The translations under genes and the position numbers were made by a program. This document shows positions 46,440 through 56,879 of a stretch of DNA of 64,000 nt, in pieces. How positions within the stretch are numbered: the stretch's first letter is position 1; each line of letters opens with the position of its first letter. The stretch comes from Dryas octopetala (Eukaryota; Streptophyta; Magnoliopsida; Rosales; Rosaceae), in the NCBI GenBank assembly GCA_963921425.1, contig OY992832.1:930001-994000 (forward strand). The letters run 5' to 3'. The notes under the pieces are model-generated. The model was given only the letters and a program-made list of their open reading frames with translations, searched no databases and was not told where the DNA came from.

Positions 46440-46700
46440 AAGGGAAATGACCACCTCTGTCGGAATTAGGGTTTCTACAGAGGAGGAGTTTGATCGAGGA
46501 ACTGGAATGAGAATGGGAATCGGAAAGGCGGTGAATGAGTGACTGTCTGTGTGTTCGTTGAATAAATAGTTAATGGCAGTGACCGTTATAAACTGATTAA
46601 TTTATTTTTTACGCTTCCTAATGTCAGTTAGCCTTTAGCGTTATTTTTACACTGGGCTTGGCCTTTGGGCTTCACCATTGCGCCAAGCTTTAATAATGGC
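46440..46700 (-). promoter_or_regulatory. Translation-gene-type promoter and leader, copy P2
   Basis: It carries GGAATTAGGGTTTCTACAG (telo-box on the minus strand) and CTTGGCCTTTGGGCTTCACC (site II type). It is closest to copy P4 at 58590-58890. No coding exon follows it on the minus strand, where the satellite begins. Confidence 0.5.
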
Positions 46701-46859
46701 TGGGCTTTCGTTTTAAACAGATCAAAGTGCAAATTCTTCTCTTACATTTAAATGGAATAATCAATCTTTTCAATAAAATTTTTAAATTTCTCTGTTTTGT
46801 TGAGATTTTTTATTTTTTATTGTGGAGCTGTCGAATGTTTACATAAGAACAAGAAGTCT

Positions 46860-47283
46860 TCTTTGTCAGCATGCTTGATGTTGACTTGGATGACAAAAAT
46901 ATTCTACTAATTTCCATGTTTGGAATAGGTCTCAATGCTTTGGAGATGATCCTAATTGATGTAACCTTCTGAACAGGGGAAGTAAAGTTCCAAGTGGTTT
47001 GCATGAGAGGCCTTCTTTAATTGCTTATGATCCCATTTTTTATGGTGGTTCAAATGAAAGTACAGAATATTTGCTGCAATGTCAGTGAATGCATTCATAT
47101 AACAGAAAATTGATACTATTGACTTCATATGTTGGATTAAGAAGAAATACTTCTTCGTTTCCCTCACACTTTGTAAATGATATTCATAATTATTATACAT
47201 TCATTAGCATACACCAAGGAATATCTTGACTTACCAAATTCATGGTTTTCAGTTATTGATCATCAAGCATACAAGGACTTAAG
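46860..47283. other. Former H3-to-kinase spacer
   Basis: It matches 18010-18400: GTCAGCATGCTTGATGTTGA, GATGTAACCTTCTGAACAGG, and the TTCAGTTATTGATCATCAAG stretch before the kinase. It shows that the block between 33.37 and 46.86 kb interrupts an ancestral H3-receptor kinase spacer. No gene. Confidence 0.7.
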
Positions 47284-48030
47284 ATATTGAACTTATAAAT
47301 GACTACGGATTGGGAGGAACTGAGACTTGAACAGTTCCTTCAAGCATCTGTGTCATCTTTTTCATCGTTGGTCTGAGTGATGGGTCCTCCTGAATGCACC
47401 ACATTGCAATCATCACGTACTTCTCCGTCCTCTGAATATCACCTAGTGCCTCATCATCCTTCTCCAATAGCAGGTGCGATTCCTTTTGGATATAGCAATC
47501 ATATGCCCAATCAGCTAGTACCATTTGATCTTCATCCTCTGCCTCTAAATCAAACTTGTTCCTGCAGCAAATCTCTAATAACAAAATGACAAAGCTGTAA
47601 ACATCCACCTTCGCTGTGATAGGCAAGTTTTTGAACCATTCAGGAGCCACATATCCTTTTGTTCCCCTGATTCCAGTAGTTGTTCGAGTCTGGTCCATTC
47701 TCAAATGTTTGGCCAATCCAAAGTCAGAAATTCTTGCTGTGAAAGAGTCATCAAGAAGAATGCTATGAGGCTTAATGTCACAATGTATTATTTGGCTGCT
47801 ACACTCCTCATGCAAATACAAGAGCCCTCTTGCAGTTCCCAAGGCAATTTCTCTTCTTTGGTACCAGTTTGGCCTTGCCTCTCCAAAGAGGAAGCTTGCT
47901 AGAGATATGAGTACTTCATTACAGAATCCAAGCAGTTGGACTAAATTTATGTGATTTGTTCTGCCAATTGCGCTCACTTCAGCTTTGAATTCCATGTCAT
48001 CTTCTCTAACCTTACCATCTAAACTTTTGA
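47284..48030 (-). pseudogene. G-type lectin S-receptor-like kinase E, kinase-domain fragment
   Basis: Only the kinase part from the alpha-C region to near the C-terminus remains (MEFKAEVSAIGRTNHINLVQ, HCDIKPHSILL, SDFGLAKHL, VAPEWF). The 5' end stops at 48030 in the codons for VKSL, where a long GA tract begins. About 12 residues around the hinge (family: NRLLVYEFMRNG) are missing, so it could not be an active kinase even if expressed. Sequence is nearest to B and F. Confidence 0.88.
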
Positions 48031-48039
48031 AGAGAGGGG

Positions 48040-48092
<53 letters not shown>
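48031..48092. repeat. GA microsatellite at the truncation point of kinase E
   Basis: A (GA)n tract with an initial GGGGGAGGG stretch, starting directly where kinase similarity ends. Further tracts are at 48290-48329 and 48729-48761. Confidence 0.95.
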
Positions 48093-48094
<2 letters not shown>

Positions 48095-48287
48095 TGAAGT
48101 GACTAATTAAATAGATCAATAAATTACTTGGGAAAAAACTCAAATAACATTTTAAAATGCTTCCCACACAGAATACCAATTTCAAACATTCAATCATATG
48201 ACTACCTTTCATGGAGCACTGTAAGCTTGTTATCATTTTTAATTTCATCACAGCGCCTCCCTTATCATTTGTTTAAGAAACCAAGTT

Positions 48288-48331
<44 letters not shown>

Positions 48332-48384
48332 TGTTTTGGCTCACATGCCATTAGCTTCTGGTTGACAATACCAATCTAGTCAGT

Positions 48385-48465
48385 GCCACCTTACCACTCA
48401 ACATTTCCTCAGTGAGCTCCATCAAGTCATTGTAGTCTGCATAAGCCATATAGAAATCACACATA
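48385..48465 (-). pseudogene. Displaced LysRS catalytic exon (block 2, copy a)
   Basis: Reverse complement encodes [20 protein letters not shown], the same LysRS motif-2 exon as at 37015, here the best-kept version. It is truncated on both sides. Confidence 0.72.
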
Positions 48466-48542
48466 GTGAACAGGGACATACGGACAATGCAATGCTGGTA
48501 AGTTTAACACTGAACTGTACACAGAATGAGGTAGTTTCAATT

Positions 48543-48642
48543 TGCTCTCATTGAGGAGCTTGCGAAACGGGTATAGTTTCAATGCAATGCTGGACATACG
48601 GCTTACTAAAGGGGGTGCTCTAACCAACTGAGCTACAAGAGC
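48543..48642 (-). pseudogene. tRNA-Thr pseudogene
   Basis: The 5' half (TAGCTCAGTTGGTTAGAGCA) is kept, but the T-arm side is replaced or interrupted by about 40 bases (containing GGGTATAGTTTCAATGCAAT). Acceptor pairs are also altered (CTTGT against CTCTCA). It cannot fold as a tRNA. Confidence 0.8.
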
Positions 48643-48722
48643 ATATTGTATAAAGGGTGTGCATAAGATAAGGAGACACATGTCAACCCTTTTTCTTAAA
48701 CATAAATCATTCCTGAAACCAA

Positions 48723-48764
<42 letters not shown>

Positions 48765-48765
<1 letters not shown>

Positions 48766-48880
48766 GCTCCCTGAGTACCATGCGTCTGCTCAACATGATT
48801 GCAAAGGAGCTTGCTAAGCAGAGAGCTTTGCTTCCTTGGGGAATTTCAGATGAGTTCTCCAGCTTACAATCTGCATGCCA
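48765..48880 (-). pseudogene. NDR-type kinase exon fragment 2
   Basis: Reverse complement holds the IVSWRTHLKFP segment with small losses after it. It is immediately next to a GA tract, as in the copy at 34780. A shorter piece of the same exon start is at about 50512-50545. Confidence 0.65.
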
Positions 48881-48894
48881 AAACCAACCGTTTT

Positions 48895-49794
48895 AACCTT
48901 GTTATCACTTATAATTTCATCATAGCACCTCCCTTATTTTAACCACAGAGAGAGAGAGAAATGAAGTGACTGATCAAATGGATCAATAATTTACCTGGGA
49001 AAAAAAACTCAATTAAATTTTTAAACTGCTCTCCCACAGAGCAAACATCTAATGAGAAGCAAACACATCTAAGAAGGGGTGGGTGAATCCAGAATTTTCC
49101 ATCGGAGTGGGCAGCCAACAACATACTAATACAATTAGTTTTATACTTCTGATCTACAAGACTCAACTTCACTCCATTATATGATCCATGTATTTCTTTT
49201 TCATAGAGTTGAAAAATTAGTTGTAAGGCGAGAAAAGATGAAATGAATGAGTTGCTATTATTTGCAAAGAAAGATAAAGAACAATAGTATTTGATGACCA
49301 ACAACTTGGAGCAAAATTAAATTAAACAATAGCTGTACAGAGCTTCACCAAAGAAACCACCAATAAAATTCAGTCTCATTCATGCCTAATTGCCTATCTA
49401 TTGAAAACTTCAAATAGGTCTCACAGAGACACTCTGTGTGTGTGTGTGTGTGTGTTTTGATTACATTGTTCAAGAGGCTAACTACAACGATATCTAATTT
49501 TCATTCATCACATGAAAAGACACAAGCAACTAGAGATAATGAATACTTATAGTAATTAATCGATTAGTCAATTGGGCAACACCAACACGGCAACACCACA
49601 TCATTATCGGTTTTTAGTCCTTGCAACAAAAACAAGTATGAATTGAGAGAACATAATATGCAGCAGAAGGGATTTCAATCATAAAGTAAATTAGGGGAAA
49701 AGGAAATACAAAACTTAACAATAAAAGGAAGAAAGAAGCACATATAAATATAAATTACCATCATAGCCATTAAAAAAAAAAAAAAAGTGAGTGG
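48895..49794. other. Decayed repeat sequence, no gene
   Basis: It matches 35080-35760 (single copy of the triplicated segment at 49206-49345) and contains a TG dinucleotide tract at 49434-49455. Nothing coding was identified. Confidence 0.45.
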
Positions 49795-49925
49795 GGATGA
49801 GAACAATTTGAGACCTTGCATTATCCATGACTTAGACCTTCCCAGTTCCCACCACCATTAAAGAAAAGTTTTGAGGAGGAGGATATTTTGCTCATGATTT
49901 GCTCTTGCATAAGAAAAGGATAAAA
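49795..49925 (-). pseudogene. LysRS exon fragment (block 2)
   Basis: Counterpart of 36010-36096 (GCAAATCATGAGCAAAATATC on the minus strand), with extra sequence GGTGGTGGGAACTGGGAAGG inside. Heavily decayed. Confidence 0.5.
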
Positions 49926-50039
49926 AATAATTATTCAATTCTACAAAAACAGAGCAGAATGAAAGTGACAGATGATATGAGACCCCAGATTAGATAAATA
50001 GAATCTCTAATTTTGAATACCAGCCAGCAAATGATACAT

Positions 50040-50150
50040 GGCAGTGGTATCATCCTTTTGATATTCCACGTCGCTTACACTTAGGCCTTCATACTTGTTT
50101 ACATATTCAAGCGCACACAGTCATTGGAACAATGAATTACTAGAAACCTA
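50040..50150 (-). pseudogene. Probable LysRS exon fragment (block 2)
   Basis: Counterpart of 36213-36327, sharing GATATTCCACGTCGCTTACA on the plus strand. Small indels break the frame. Confidence 0.45.
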
Positions 50151-50876
50151 TGAATTTCAGGCCTCTTTGATCTTTTCAAGCCCTTGCGCTCAAGGGTGCG
50201 TCAATGCCGGAGCAAGTCAGATCCGTAAAGATATGCAGGTCTCGATCACCAATTGCTAATTTTATTTCCACTTCCCTAAACTTTCTGGGTAAACAGCACA
50301 TAATGACAGATCTATACTTACAATTACTGTATAAAGACAAGTTTCGTGACCAAAAGCCCTAGAAAAGATATGAAAGTACCAGTAATTGGGGTTTCGGACA
50401 GCAGCATAGAGCACACGTGGCAGGGGGAGGTGGGATCAGAGGGCTGCATCAGGCATTGTATGATCACGAAATTAAACTGTAGAGAATGAAATTTAGAATT
50501 TAAACGGTGCACTCGGAGTTCTCCAGCTTGCAATCTGCATGACAAAACAACGAAACCAAAACCTTTTTACCTCTTTTAATTTCATCATAGCACCTTCCTT
50601 GTCTTTCTTCTACGAGAACCAAAGTTTATTCTCGACAGAGTGATCAATAATTACTTGGGAAAAAAAATCAATCTGAAATGCCAAGGCCAATAGGAAATAG
50701 CTAGGTCTCTCACAACACCATTAGCATCTCAATGAACTCCACCTCCAATGGGACAAAAGGCATCTATATATTAAGTGCATACCACCAGAAAAGACGAGCA
50801 ATGGTATCCTGACTCAGTGACTCGTGTACTTGGGTTTAAAAGAAGTTTGAGAAAGAGAATATATAAAATGATTAAC

Positions 50877-50925
50877 CTTGTCCAACAAACGAGCTGTTGT
50901 TTCAGGAGGGGAACATTTAATAACC
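50877..50925 (-). pseudogene. LysRS exon fragment [12 protein letters not shown] (block 2)
   Basis: Reverse complement gives [13 protein letters not shown] followed by a splice donor (AAG|GTTAAT). This is the LysRS stretch between motifs 2 and 3 (family: [20 protein letters not shown]). Confidence 0.7.
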
Positions 50926-50945
50926 AATGAATACAGTTTACACAC

Positions 50946-51015
50946 CTAAAGAGGGGAGGAGTGAAATCAATATCAATTGGATCCTTATGAAGCCCATTTG
51001 AATGGTACTTAATTT
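50946..51015 (-). pseudogene. LysRS exon fragment YHSNGLHKDPIDIDFTPP (block 2)
   Basis: Reverse complement reads KYHSNGLHKDPIDIDFTPP, then a donor GTGTGTAA. It is in correct order relative to the exon at 50877, and joins NDR-flank-like sequence on its upstream side. Confidence 0.75.
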
Positions 51016-51056
51016 CATCAAAGCACCTCCCTTATCTTTCTTTTAAGACTAAAGTT

Positions 51057-51060
<4 letters not shown>

Positions 51061-51123
<63 letters not shown>
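51061..51123. repeat. GA microsatellite
   Basis: Uninterrupted (GA)n of about 31 units. Confidence 0.95.
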
Positions 51124-51126
<3 letters not shown>

Positions 51127-51396
51127 CTAATTAAATTGATCAATAATTTATTGGGGAAAAACTCAATTAAAATATTAAACTGCTTGCCCACTCAGTGAAT
51201 ACGAATTTCAAACATTCAAATCATATGACTACCTGTTGTCCTGGTCCCAAGAAAACAGCAGCTTGGCTATTCATTATTGTTAAATCAACATTTAGATATA
51301 AAATAAAAAGCTCATAAATTTTGAAAACCATTGATTATTTTGAAAAGAAATTGTCGTAATTAACATGTAAAGGATAAATCAACAGTTGTCACACAC

Positions 51397-51484
51397 CTGG
51401 AAACCCAGTCATGCCAACAATGTTACCACGCTCAACACTAGAATGGAACTTAGAAAATTCAGATTCATCCGACTCTGACTTGCT
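51397..51484 (-). pseudogene. LysRS exon fragment DESEFSKFHSSVERGNIVG (block 2)
   Basis: After an acceptor TTTCCATGCAG the minus strand encodes SESDESEFSKFHSSVERGNI then VGMTGFPG, matching the LysRS OB-fold end (SDLDEAEFSKFHSSVKRGDI). A donor GTGTGTG follows. The frame is open but isolated. Confidence 0.8.
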
Positions 51485-51655
51485 GCATGGAAAAATGAAT
51501 AGTCCCTAATTATTCAGCATGTGAGACAAGAGAGAAATTTAGGCCAATAAACTGGTGGGTAACAAGGGAAGTATGTACAATGTACCAGAGGAACTAGCAG
51601 CAAGATAGAACTTTCTAAGAGCACATGTTGGAGACATGCATGCATCAATGATGCC

Positions 51656-51745
51656 TTACCACTCAGCAATTCCTCAGTCAGCTCCATCTAGTCATTGTAA
51701 TCAGGATTATGAGTCATTTCACCTTCACCTTCATTTGATTAAATG
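51656..51745 (-). pseudogene. Displaced LysRS catalytic exon (block 2, copy b)
   Basis: A decayed version of the 37015 exon; CTCAGTCAGCTCCATC marks LMELTEE on the minus strand. It lies about 60 bp left of the tRNA-Thr at 51806, the same neighbourhood as in block 1. Confidence 0.6.
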
Positions 51746-51805
51746 CAAAACAATAAAAGGAATAAGTGAGTAATGAAATGTACACAGAATGAGGTAGTTT
51801 TGATT

Positions 51806-51879
51806 TGCTCTCGTTGAGAGTCGAACTCAAGACCTCCCGCTTACTAAACGGGTGCTCTAACCAACTGAGCTACGAGAGC
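51806..51879 (-). tRNA. tRNA-Thr (anticodon AGU)
   Basis: Identical in sequence to the copy at 37252, with all stems paired and both internal promoter boxes intact. Confidence 0.93.
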
Positions 51880-51968
51880 ATATTGTATGATATTGATGGG
51901 TGTGCCTAACATAAGGAGATGCATGTCAACTTTTTCTTAAGAAACATAAATCATCCGTGAAACCAATA

Positions 51969-51972
<4 letters not shown>

Positions 51973-52021
<49 letters not shown>
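51973..52021. repeat. GA microsatellite
   Basis: (GA)n of about 24 units. The plus-strand frame of Glu-Arg repeats over it is an artefact. Confidence 0.95.
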
Positions 52022-52024
<3 letters not shown>

Positions 52025-52039
52025 ATGCGTCATGCATAC

Positions 52040-52174
52040 CTGATACCAACTTTTATTTCATGAGCTCCCTTGGTTCCAAGCCTCTGCTCAACATTGCTGA
52101 AGAGCTTGCAAATGAGATCCTTAGCCCCAGCAGAGAGCTTTGCTTCCTCTGGGAATTTCAGATGAGTTTTCCAG
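52040..52174 (-). pseudogene. NDR-type kinase exon, best-kept copy
   Basis: Reverse complement encodes SWKTHLKFPEEAKLSAGAKD then LICKLFSNVEQRLGTKGAHE, ending at a donor (ATCAG|GTATGC). This is the NDR/LATS hallmark just before the kinase domain ends (family: HLKFPEEAKLSPEAKDLICK). It is open throughout but no other NDR exon lies nearby, so it is an isolated fragment. Confidence 0.82.
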
Positions 52175-52689
52175 CTATAACTATTAACCTTGCTACAAAA
52201 CCAAAATCACCGACAGAGTGAGTGAGCGAGTAAGAGAGAGAAATTAAGTGACTAATTAAAATGTTTTTTTTTTTTGGCTCAAGTGACTAAAAAAAATTGA
52301 TCAATAAATTACTTGAAAAAAAAAACCAGTTAATATTTTAAACAGTTTGCCCGCACAGTGAATACCAAATTCAAACATTCACTCAGATGACTACCTTTTG
52401 TCCAGGTCCCAAGGAAAGAGCTAGCTTGGCAGTTTCATTATTGTTAACTCAACACTTGTATAAAAAATAAAAGGTCATAAATTTAAGCCCCTCCTCTTTT
52501 CAAGCCCTCAGGCATCAATGCATGTCGGAGTCGGAGTCCGTGTGACAACACTACGCAGGCCTCGTCCCAATCACCAAATACTTTGGCCAATTTCAGCACC
52601 ACTCGAACACCCAACCACCCGAAAAAAAAAAAAACACATGAATCAAAAGAAAAAGTATCAGACAGAGAGAGAAAAAAATGCCATAAAAC

Positions 52690-53170
52690 AAAACAGTTAA
52701 AATAAACGAGTCAGAATTAGGGTTTCTGGAATACCAATCTAGTCAGTGAGCTCCATCGAATCATTGTAGTCTGCATAAGACATATACAAATTACAAGTAG
52801 TGGAATGCCAAAGGGAACGGGAAGGCGGTGGTGGAATGGAGGCATTGAGGAGGAGGCAGTCGGAGAGATGAAGAAGACTTCTCTCGGACTGTGTGTGTGT
52901 GAGAGTGTTACTGAATGGGAACGGAGAGACCTCTTCTCTTCTCTTATTCTCTTCGAGAGAGAATGATCGATGTGTGTGTTAATGAGTGAGTGAATGGTGA
53001 ATGGAGGTGACCGTTATGCCAGATTAATTTATATAGGAAACTAAGGCGGTGCGTAAATTTTACGCACCGACTCCTAATGTCGGTTACCGTTGGCGTTATT
53101 TTTAAGCAAGGCTTTTCGCCTTTGGGCTTCACAATTCCTTGGCCCACTCCTAAATTGTCCGTTGGGTTGG
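52690..53170 (-). promoter_or_regulatory. Translation-gene-type promoter and leader, copy P3
   Basis: It has the telo-box (AATTAGGGTTTCTGG, plus strand), GGAGGCAGTCGGAGAGA, the GGCGGTGCGT motif and TTTGGGCTTCAC with TTGGCCCACTCC, as in P1. The leader is interrupted at 52731-52803 by a LysRS exon fragment. Confidence 0.55.
52731..52803 (-). pseudogene. LysRS exon fragment inserted in leader P3
   Basis: CAGTGAGCTCCATCGAATCA and TGCATAAGACATATACAAAT (plus strand) are the displaced LysRS motif-2 exon again, placed inside leader sequence that is continuous in P1. The flanks are GGTTTCTGG and AATGCC. Confidence 0.65.
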
Positions 53171-53230
53171 ATCTGCTTTATTGGGCCGGGTTGGACTCCA
53201 CTGATCCATTTTAAATTTGATTGGACTACA

Positions 53231-54635
53231 CTTTCACATACAGGCTTTTTTCTTTGGATGTTGGGTGCTCTAACTAAATTCTCGGGTACATATAGAAGCT
53301 TCCTTCACGAAACTAATTAATTTTTTTAAAAAAATAAATAGAGAATTTGGATCAGACCACAACTGAACATAGAATATAATCCACTTCTCAAAAAAACATA
53401 GAATAAAATCCAACGGATCAAAGATTTTTTTTTTTTTTTAACACCTTGAAAAACAAAATGTGTGGTAAAAATGTAAAATAAAGTGAGAATGGCAACTACA
53501 AGTCTACAAGTCTACAATTGCTTAAAAAATTGATTTTTTTTCCTATGTTCATATCTGAATGAAGGGATATGAAAGATGCTCAATCGGACCCAAAAGAAAA
53601 AAATAATAGAGCTCAATCTACAAAAGTCATTACTGTTTTCAAAAACATGTGAAAATGATTTTTATCGGACAAAAAAATGCACAGTCGTTTTAACTCACTA
53701 TTTAGGAAAACTTTAAAAATAATTAATTCAGTGACTTTTGAATTAGAATATCAACACAAAAAAAAAAGGTGAAAAACGAACCTAGTCAAGTCTGAGGTCT
53801 AAATAATGCTTTTCCAAATAGTATGGTCTGTTTTTCGAAAGAAAAAAAAAAAGTCTAAGATAAGAAAAATATATTTACGTACAAAATGGATAAATTGATC
53901 CTCGCTATTAGGAGTTCCATATACCATAAGGCATTGCAAAGTTAATACCAGATGATACCATGTCCCTGCAAAAAATTAGAAACAATATAGTTTAGTTTAG
54001 TTAGCTCATTTGGAGTGAGTCCTAATATCAATCAATACTTTACCTTCTGCGTATATCAATTCATTAATGGCCCACCTGAGTTCCCTGCACAAATTATGAG
54101 ATTTACAAATGTCTCTCAGAGGATGAATGAAAAAGTTCACAAGCATATTTCATCAATGAGGGTATAATGTGTTTGAAATGAAAATTTACCAGCACTAAAG
54201 CTTTGTATAGCTTATTTAACTGCCTAATCCAATGACCACCTGCAATATTCAAAAGCACCCATCACAAAAGAAGTAGTGCATTATATTGCATATACAAAGT
54301 AATCTTTCTTCCCTAAAGGTGAACATGATACTGCATTCCCACATTACAATGCCAACAGATTTAATAGCCAACAGACATATACAATGGCGAACTTATCTAA
54401 CCAAATCTGCATAACATATTAGTCATCTTTTGACAGGCTATCACTTTTCAATCGGATATGCCTAGGCCAATAGGCAATAGCTAGGTCTCTCACAACACCA
54501 TTAGCTCCTCAAAAGAGACCACCTCAATGGGACAAAAGGGATCTATATACTAAGTGCATACCACCAGAAAGTATCCTGACTCGTGTACTTGACTTAAAAA
54601 GAAGTTTGAGAAAGAGGACATAGAAAATGATTTAC
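53231..54635. other. AT-rich spacer with possible isolated exon
   Basis: Mostly AT-rich. At about 53915-53975 the minus strand has an acceptor-like TTTTTTGCAG followed by an open GGACATGGTATCATCTGG stretch that I cannot assign. The segment at 54470-54600 recurs at 50700-50830 and 36905-36985 (CTCTCACAACACCATTAGC). No whole gene. Confidence 0.4.
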
Positions 54636-54770
54636 CTTGTCCAACAAACGAGCTGTTGTTTCAGCCTTTCAGGAGGGGAGCATTTGATATTTGTTAGCTA
54701 CCTCACTGGAGAGATCCTCTGGACTGTTGAGATTTGCAATCTTATTAGATTCCCCAACCATGCTGACCAT
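54636..54770 (-). pseudogene. LysRS exon (block 3): ANLNSPEDLSSEVANKY to TTARLLDK
   Basis: Reverse complement encodes KIANLNSPEDLSSEVANKYQ and, after an in-frame stop, ETTARLLDK with donor AAG|GTAAAT. It corresponds to family MAKLNIPKDLSSEEANKYL through TTARLLDK. Confidence 0.8.
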
Positions 54771-54860
54771 TCAGCGACAATACCAGTTAAAACCAGCAGA
54801 TTAGTTTTTTACATATGTTTAAGTTGTGACATGCATAACCAATGAGTATAGTTTACACAC

Positions 54861-54965
54861 CTGAAGGAGGGATGAATCAATATCAATTGAACCCTTATCA
54901 AACCCATTTGAAAGATACTGGTACATAATTTTATATCCACCTGTAAGTTCCTTGGCCATCCCTAT
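54861..54965 (-). pseudogene. LysRS exon (block 3): KELTGGYKI
   Basis: Reverse complement encodes AKELTGGYKIMYQYLSNGFD and KGSIDIDSSLLQ, then donor GTGTGT. The family has VKELTGGYKIKYHANGLDK here. Substitutions hit conserved residues. Confidence 0.8.
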
Positions 54966-55083
54966 TTTAAATTTAATACATCGGCAATCATATTCATCAT
55001 TGTAGTTTCGAGGAAAGACAAAAATAGAAGAGGCACTTGAGGCACTATCAACAAATGGCAATGAAATAAGAGGAAAGACTAAC

Positions 55084-55210
55084 CTCTAAGAAATCAAGAT
55101 TGTCAAGAAACCTCCTAATATATTGAATGATCTTAAATTTGGTCTCCAATATTTGTCGAACCTCACTATTCAATGTTAAATCCTGGTAACGTTGGCAATA
55201 ACGAGCTTCC
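55084..55210 (-). pseudogene. LysRS exon (block 3): motif 1 region
   Basis: Reverse complement encodes [20 protein letters not shown] and [17 protein letters not shown], matching class II motif 1 of LysRS (RQRYLDLMLNVEVRQIF... [16 protein letters not shown]). A donor (GAG|GTTAGT) follows. Confidence 0.85.
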
Positions 55211-55830
55211 AAGCACAAAGACAAATAAATTAAAATATAAAATAATACACAATGAGAAATGCATATAAATTTTAAAATTCGAAAGATATAATGTAGTTTT
55301 TACTACTTAACAAAAAGAAAATGAAAACAAATAAGTAAAAAAATAATAATTAATTAGGTGATTTTAATTAACAAAAATGGTTGGACTAATCTCATCATTC
55401 TTGCATCTAAAGGGTAAATCTAACTCAAGTCACCCATGAAACTCTCATGGTGAATTAAATTATAAATCAAAACATACAAACAGAGACAAAGAATAAAAGG
55501 GTGGAACAGGATAGTACAATTGGCATGCCGTAAACTCAGAAAACCAACCAATCAAACACAAGTTTGAGCTCAGACACAAGTTAAGCTGGTATCCTATAGC
55601 AATATCTCCAACACTCAACAGCAAAATGACTGCAACATTAGCCTATGCAAACATAGGATGATGATAAGTAAAGGACCAGAAATATTATGTTCTTGAATGC
55701 ATTAATGAATCACGTAAATAGAAAGAAATCAATAATGCATAAGCAATCAAGCATTTTTTTCCAACACCCAAAACTGTAATCTTAGAGTACTACAGAAAAA
55801 GGTGTAAGATTGAATTTAACAATCAATACC

Positions 55831-55893
55831 TGATCTTTTAAAATGTATGCTTCAGGATTACTGAGCCTTCCTGGGACCTAGTCATCAGCTTTC
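55831..55893 (-). pseudogene. LysRS exon (block 3): VPGRLSNPEAYILKDQ
   Basis: Between an acceptor (ATTCTGCAG) and a donor (CAG|GTATTG) the minus strand encodes VPGRLSNPEAYILKDQ with one stop before it. The family has VPGRARNPEAYVLKDQ. Confidence 0.82.
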
Positions 55894-55969
55894 TGCAGAA
55901 TTATATGTAATGTTGTTATAATAAGAGCCCAGGCAGCATTATATCCTGTCAAAAAATGAAAATTACTCA

Positions 55970-56036
55970 CCATCGGCAGTATCAGAAACAGGACCAGCTT
56001 TCTGCCTTGGCATCATATGAAGACAATGTCATAAGA
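55970..56036 (-). pseudogene. LysRS exon (block 3): HCLHMMPRQKAGP
   Basis: Reverse complement encodes HCLHMMPRQKAGPVSDTADG, then donor GTGAGT. It is almost unchanged from the family's SHCLHMMPRQKAGPGSDTA. Confidence 0.82.
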
Positions 56037-56070
56037 CTATAAATGACCTTTGGCATCATAGATTTTTTTA

Positions 56071-56190
56071 TGAGTTCCTTTGGTACCAAGCCTCTGCTCA
56101 ACATTGCAGAGTAGCTTGCAAATGAGATCCTTAGCCACAGCTTCCTCTGGGGATTTCAGATGAGTTCTCCAGCTTACAATCTGCATGGCA
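56071..56190 (-). pseudogene. NDR-type kinase exon fragment in LysRS block 3
   Basis: Reverse complement contains IVSWRTHLKSPEEAVAKDLI and a decayed NVEQRLGTKG part, with an internal loss relative to the copy at 52040. It sits between two LysRS exons that should be neighbours. Confidence 0.75.
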
Positions 56191-56720
56191 AAACTAACCA
56201 TTTGTTTGTTTTAACATACAAAAGAGATGTCGGCAGGAGAATCCATTAATATTTAAAACTTCTTAAGAACCTACTGAAGGTCCAACATTTAAGTAGTTAC
56301 AAATTAATAAGGATTTATGAAGAGTCAATTTCTTAAATCTGCATTGTAAAACCTACTGAATAATCTGAATGTCCCATATTACAAAATGGTAAAACAAAAA
56401 ATGAACATTCATTTGACCTTTCTGCATGTTGACATTGGCACTTCAGAATAGAATGGTGGAGATCCCACAAGCATCTCATACCATGATTGAGACCACCTAA
56501 TACAAATATCTGGTTACAAAAGTATATCACTGTTCCATGTCAAAGGTGAAACACGTGCAATACTTCTGGAGCACCTACAAAAGTATGTCACTGTTCCATA
56601 AATGGCATATGACAGGTCTATTTATATGTAAAAAACTGAATATTCATTATGAACGCTTGAAAACAAAAGCAGCTACTAAAGAACGAACAAAAGGGATTCA
56701 AAAGAATTTATCATAATTAA

Positions 56721-56800
56721 CCATTCACACCAACAATATCACCACACTCAATACTAGAATGGAACTCAGAAAATTCAGATTCATCCAACTCTGACTTTCT
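56721..56800 (-). pseudogene. LysRS exon (block 3): SELDESEFSEFHSSIECGD
   Basis: After an acceptor TTTCATGCAG the minus strand encodes KSELDESEFSEFHSSIECGD and IVGVNG. It is the counterpart of 51397-51484, with different substitutions. Confidence 0.8.
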
Positions 56801-56879
56801 GCATGAAAAAATGAATAGTCCTTTACTAATTTTGATATTGAAAAGGAAAAGAAATAACTCAAGAAAGGGGATATATTAA

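Noticed and set aside
51970-52221. Open frame starting with Glu-Arg repeats
   Set aside because: The N-terminal part is a translated GA microsatellite and the rest is antisense to the NDR kinase exon.
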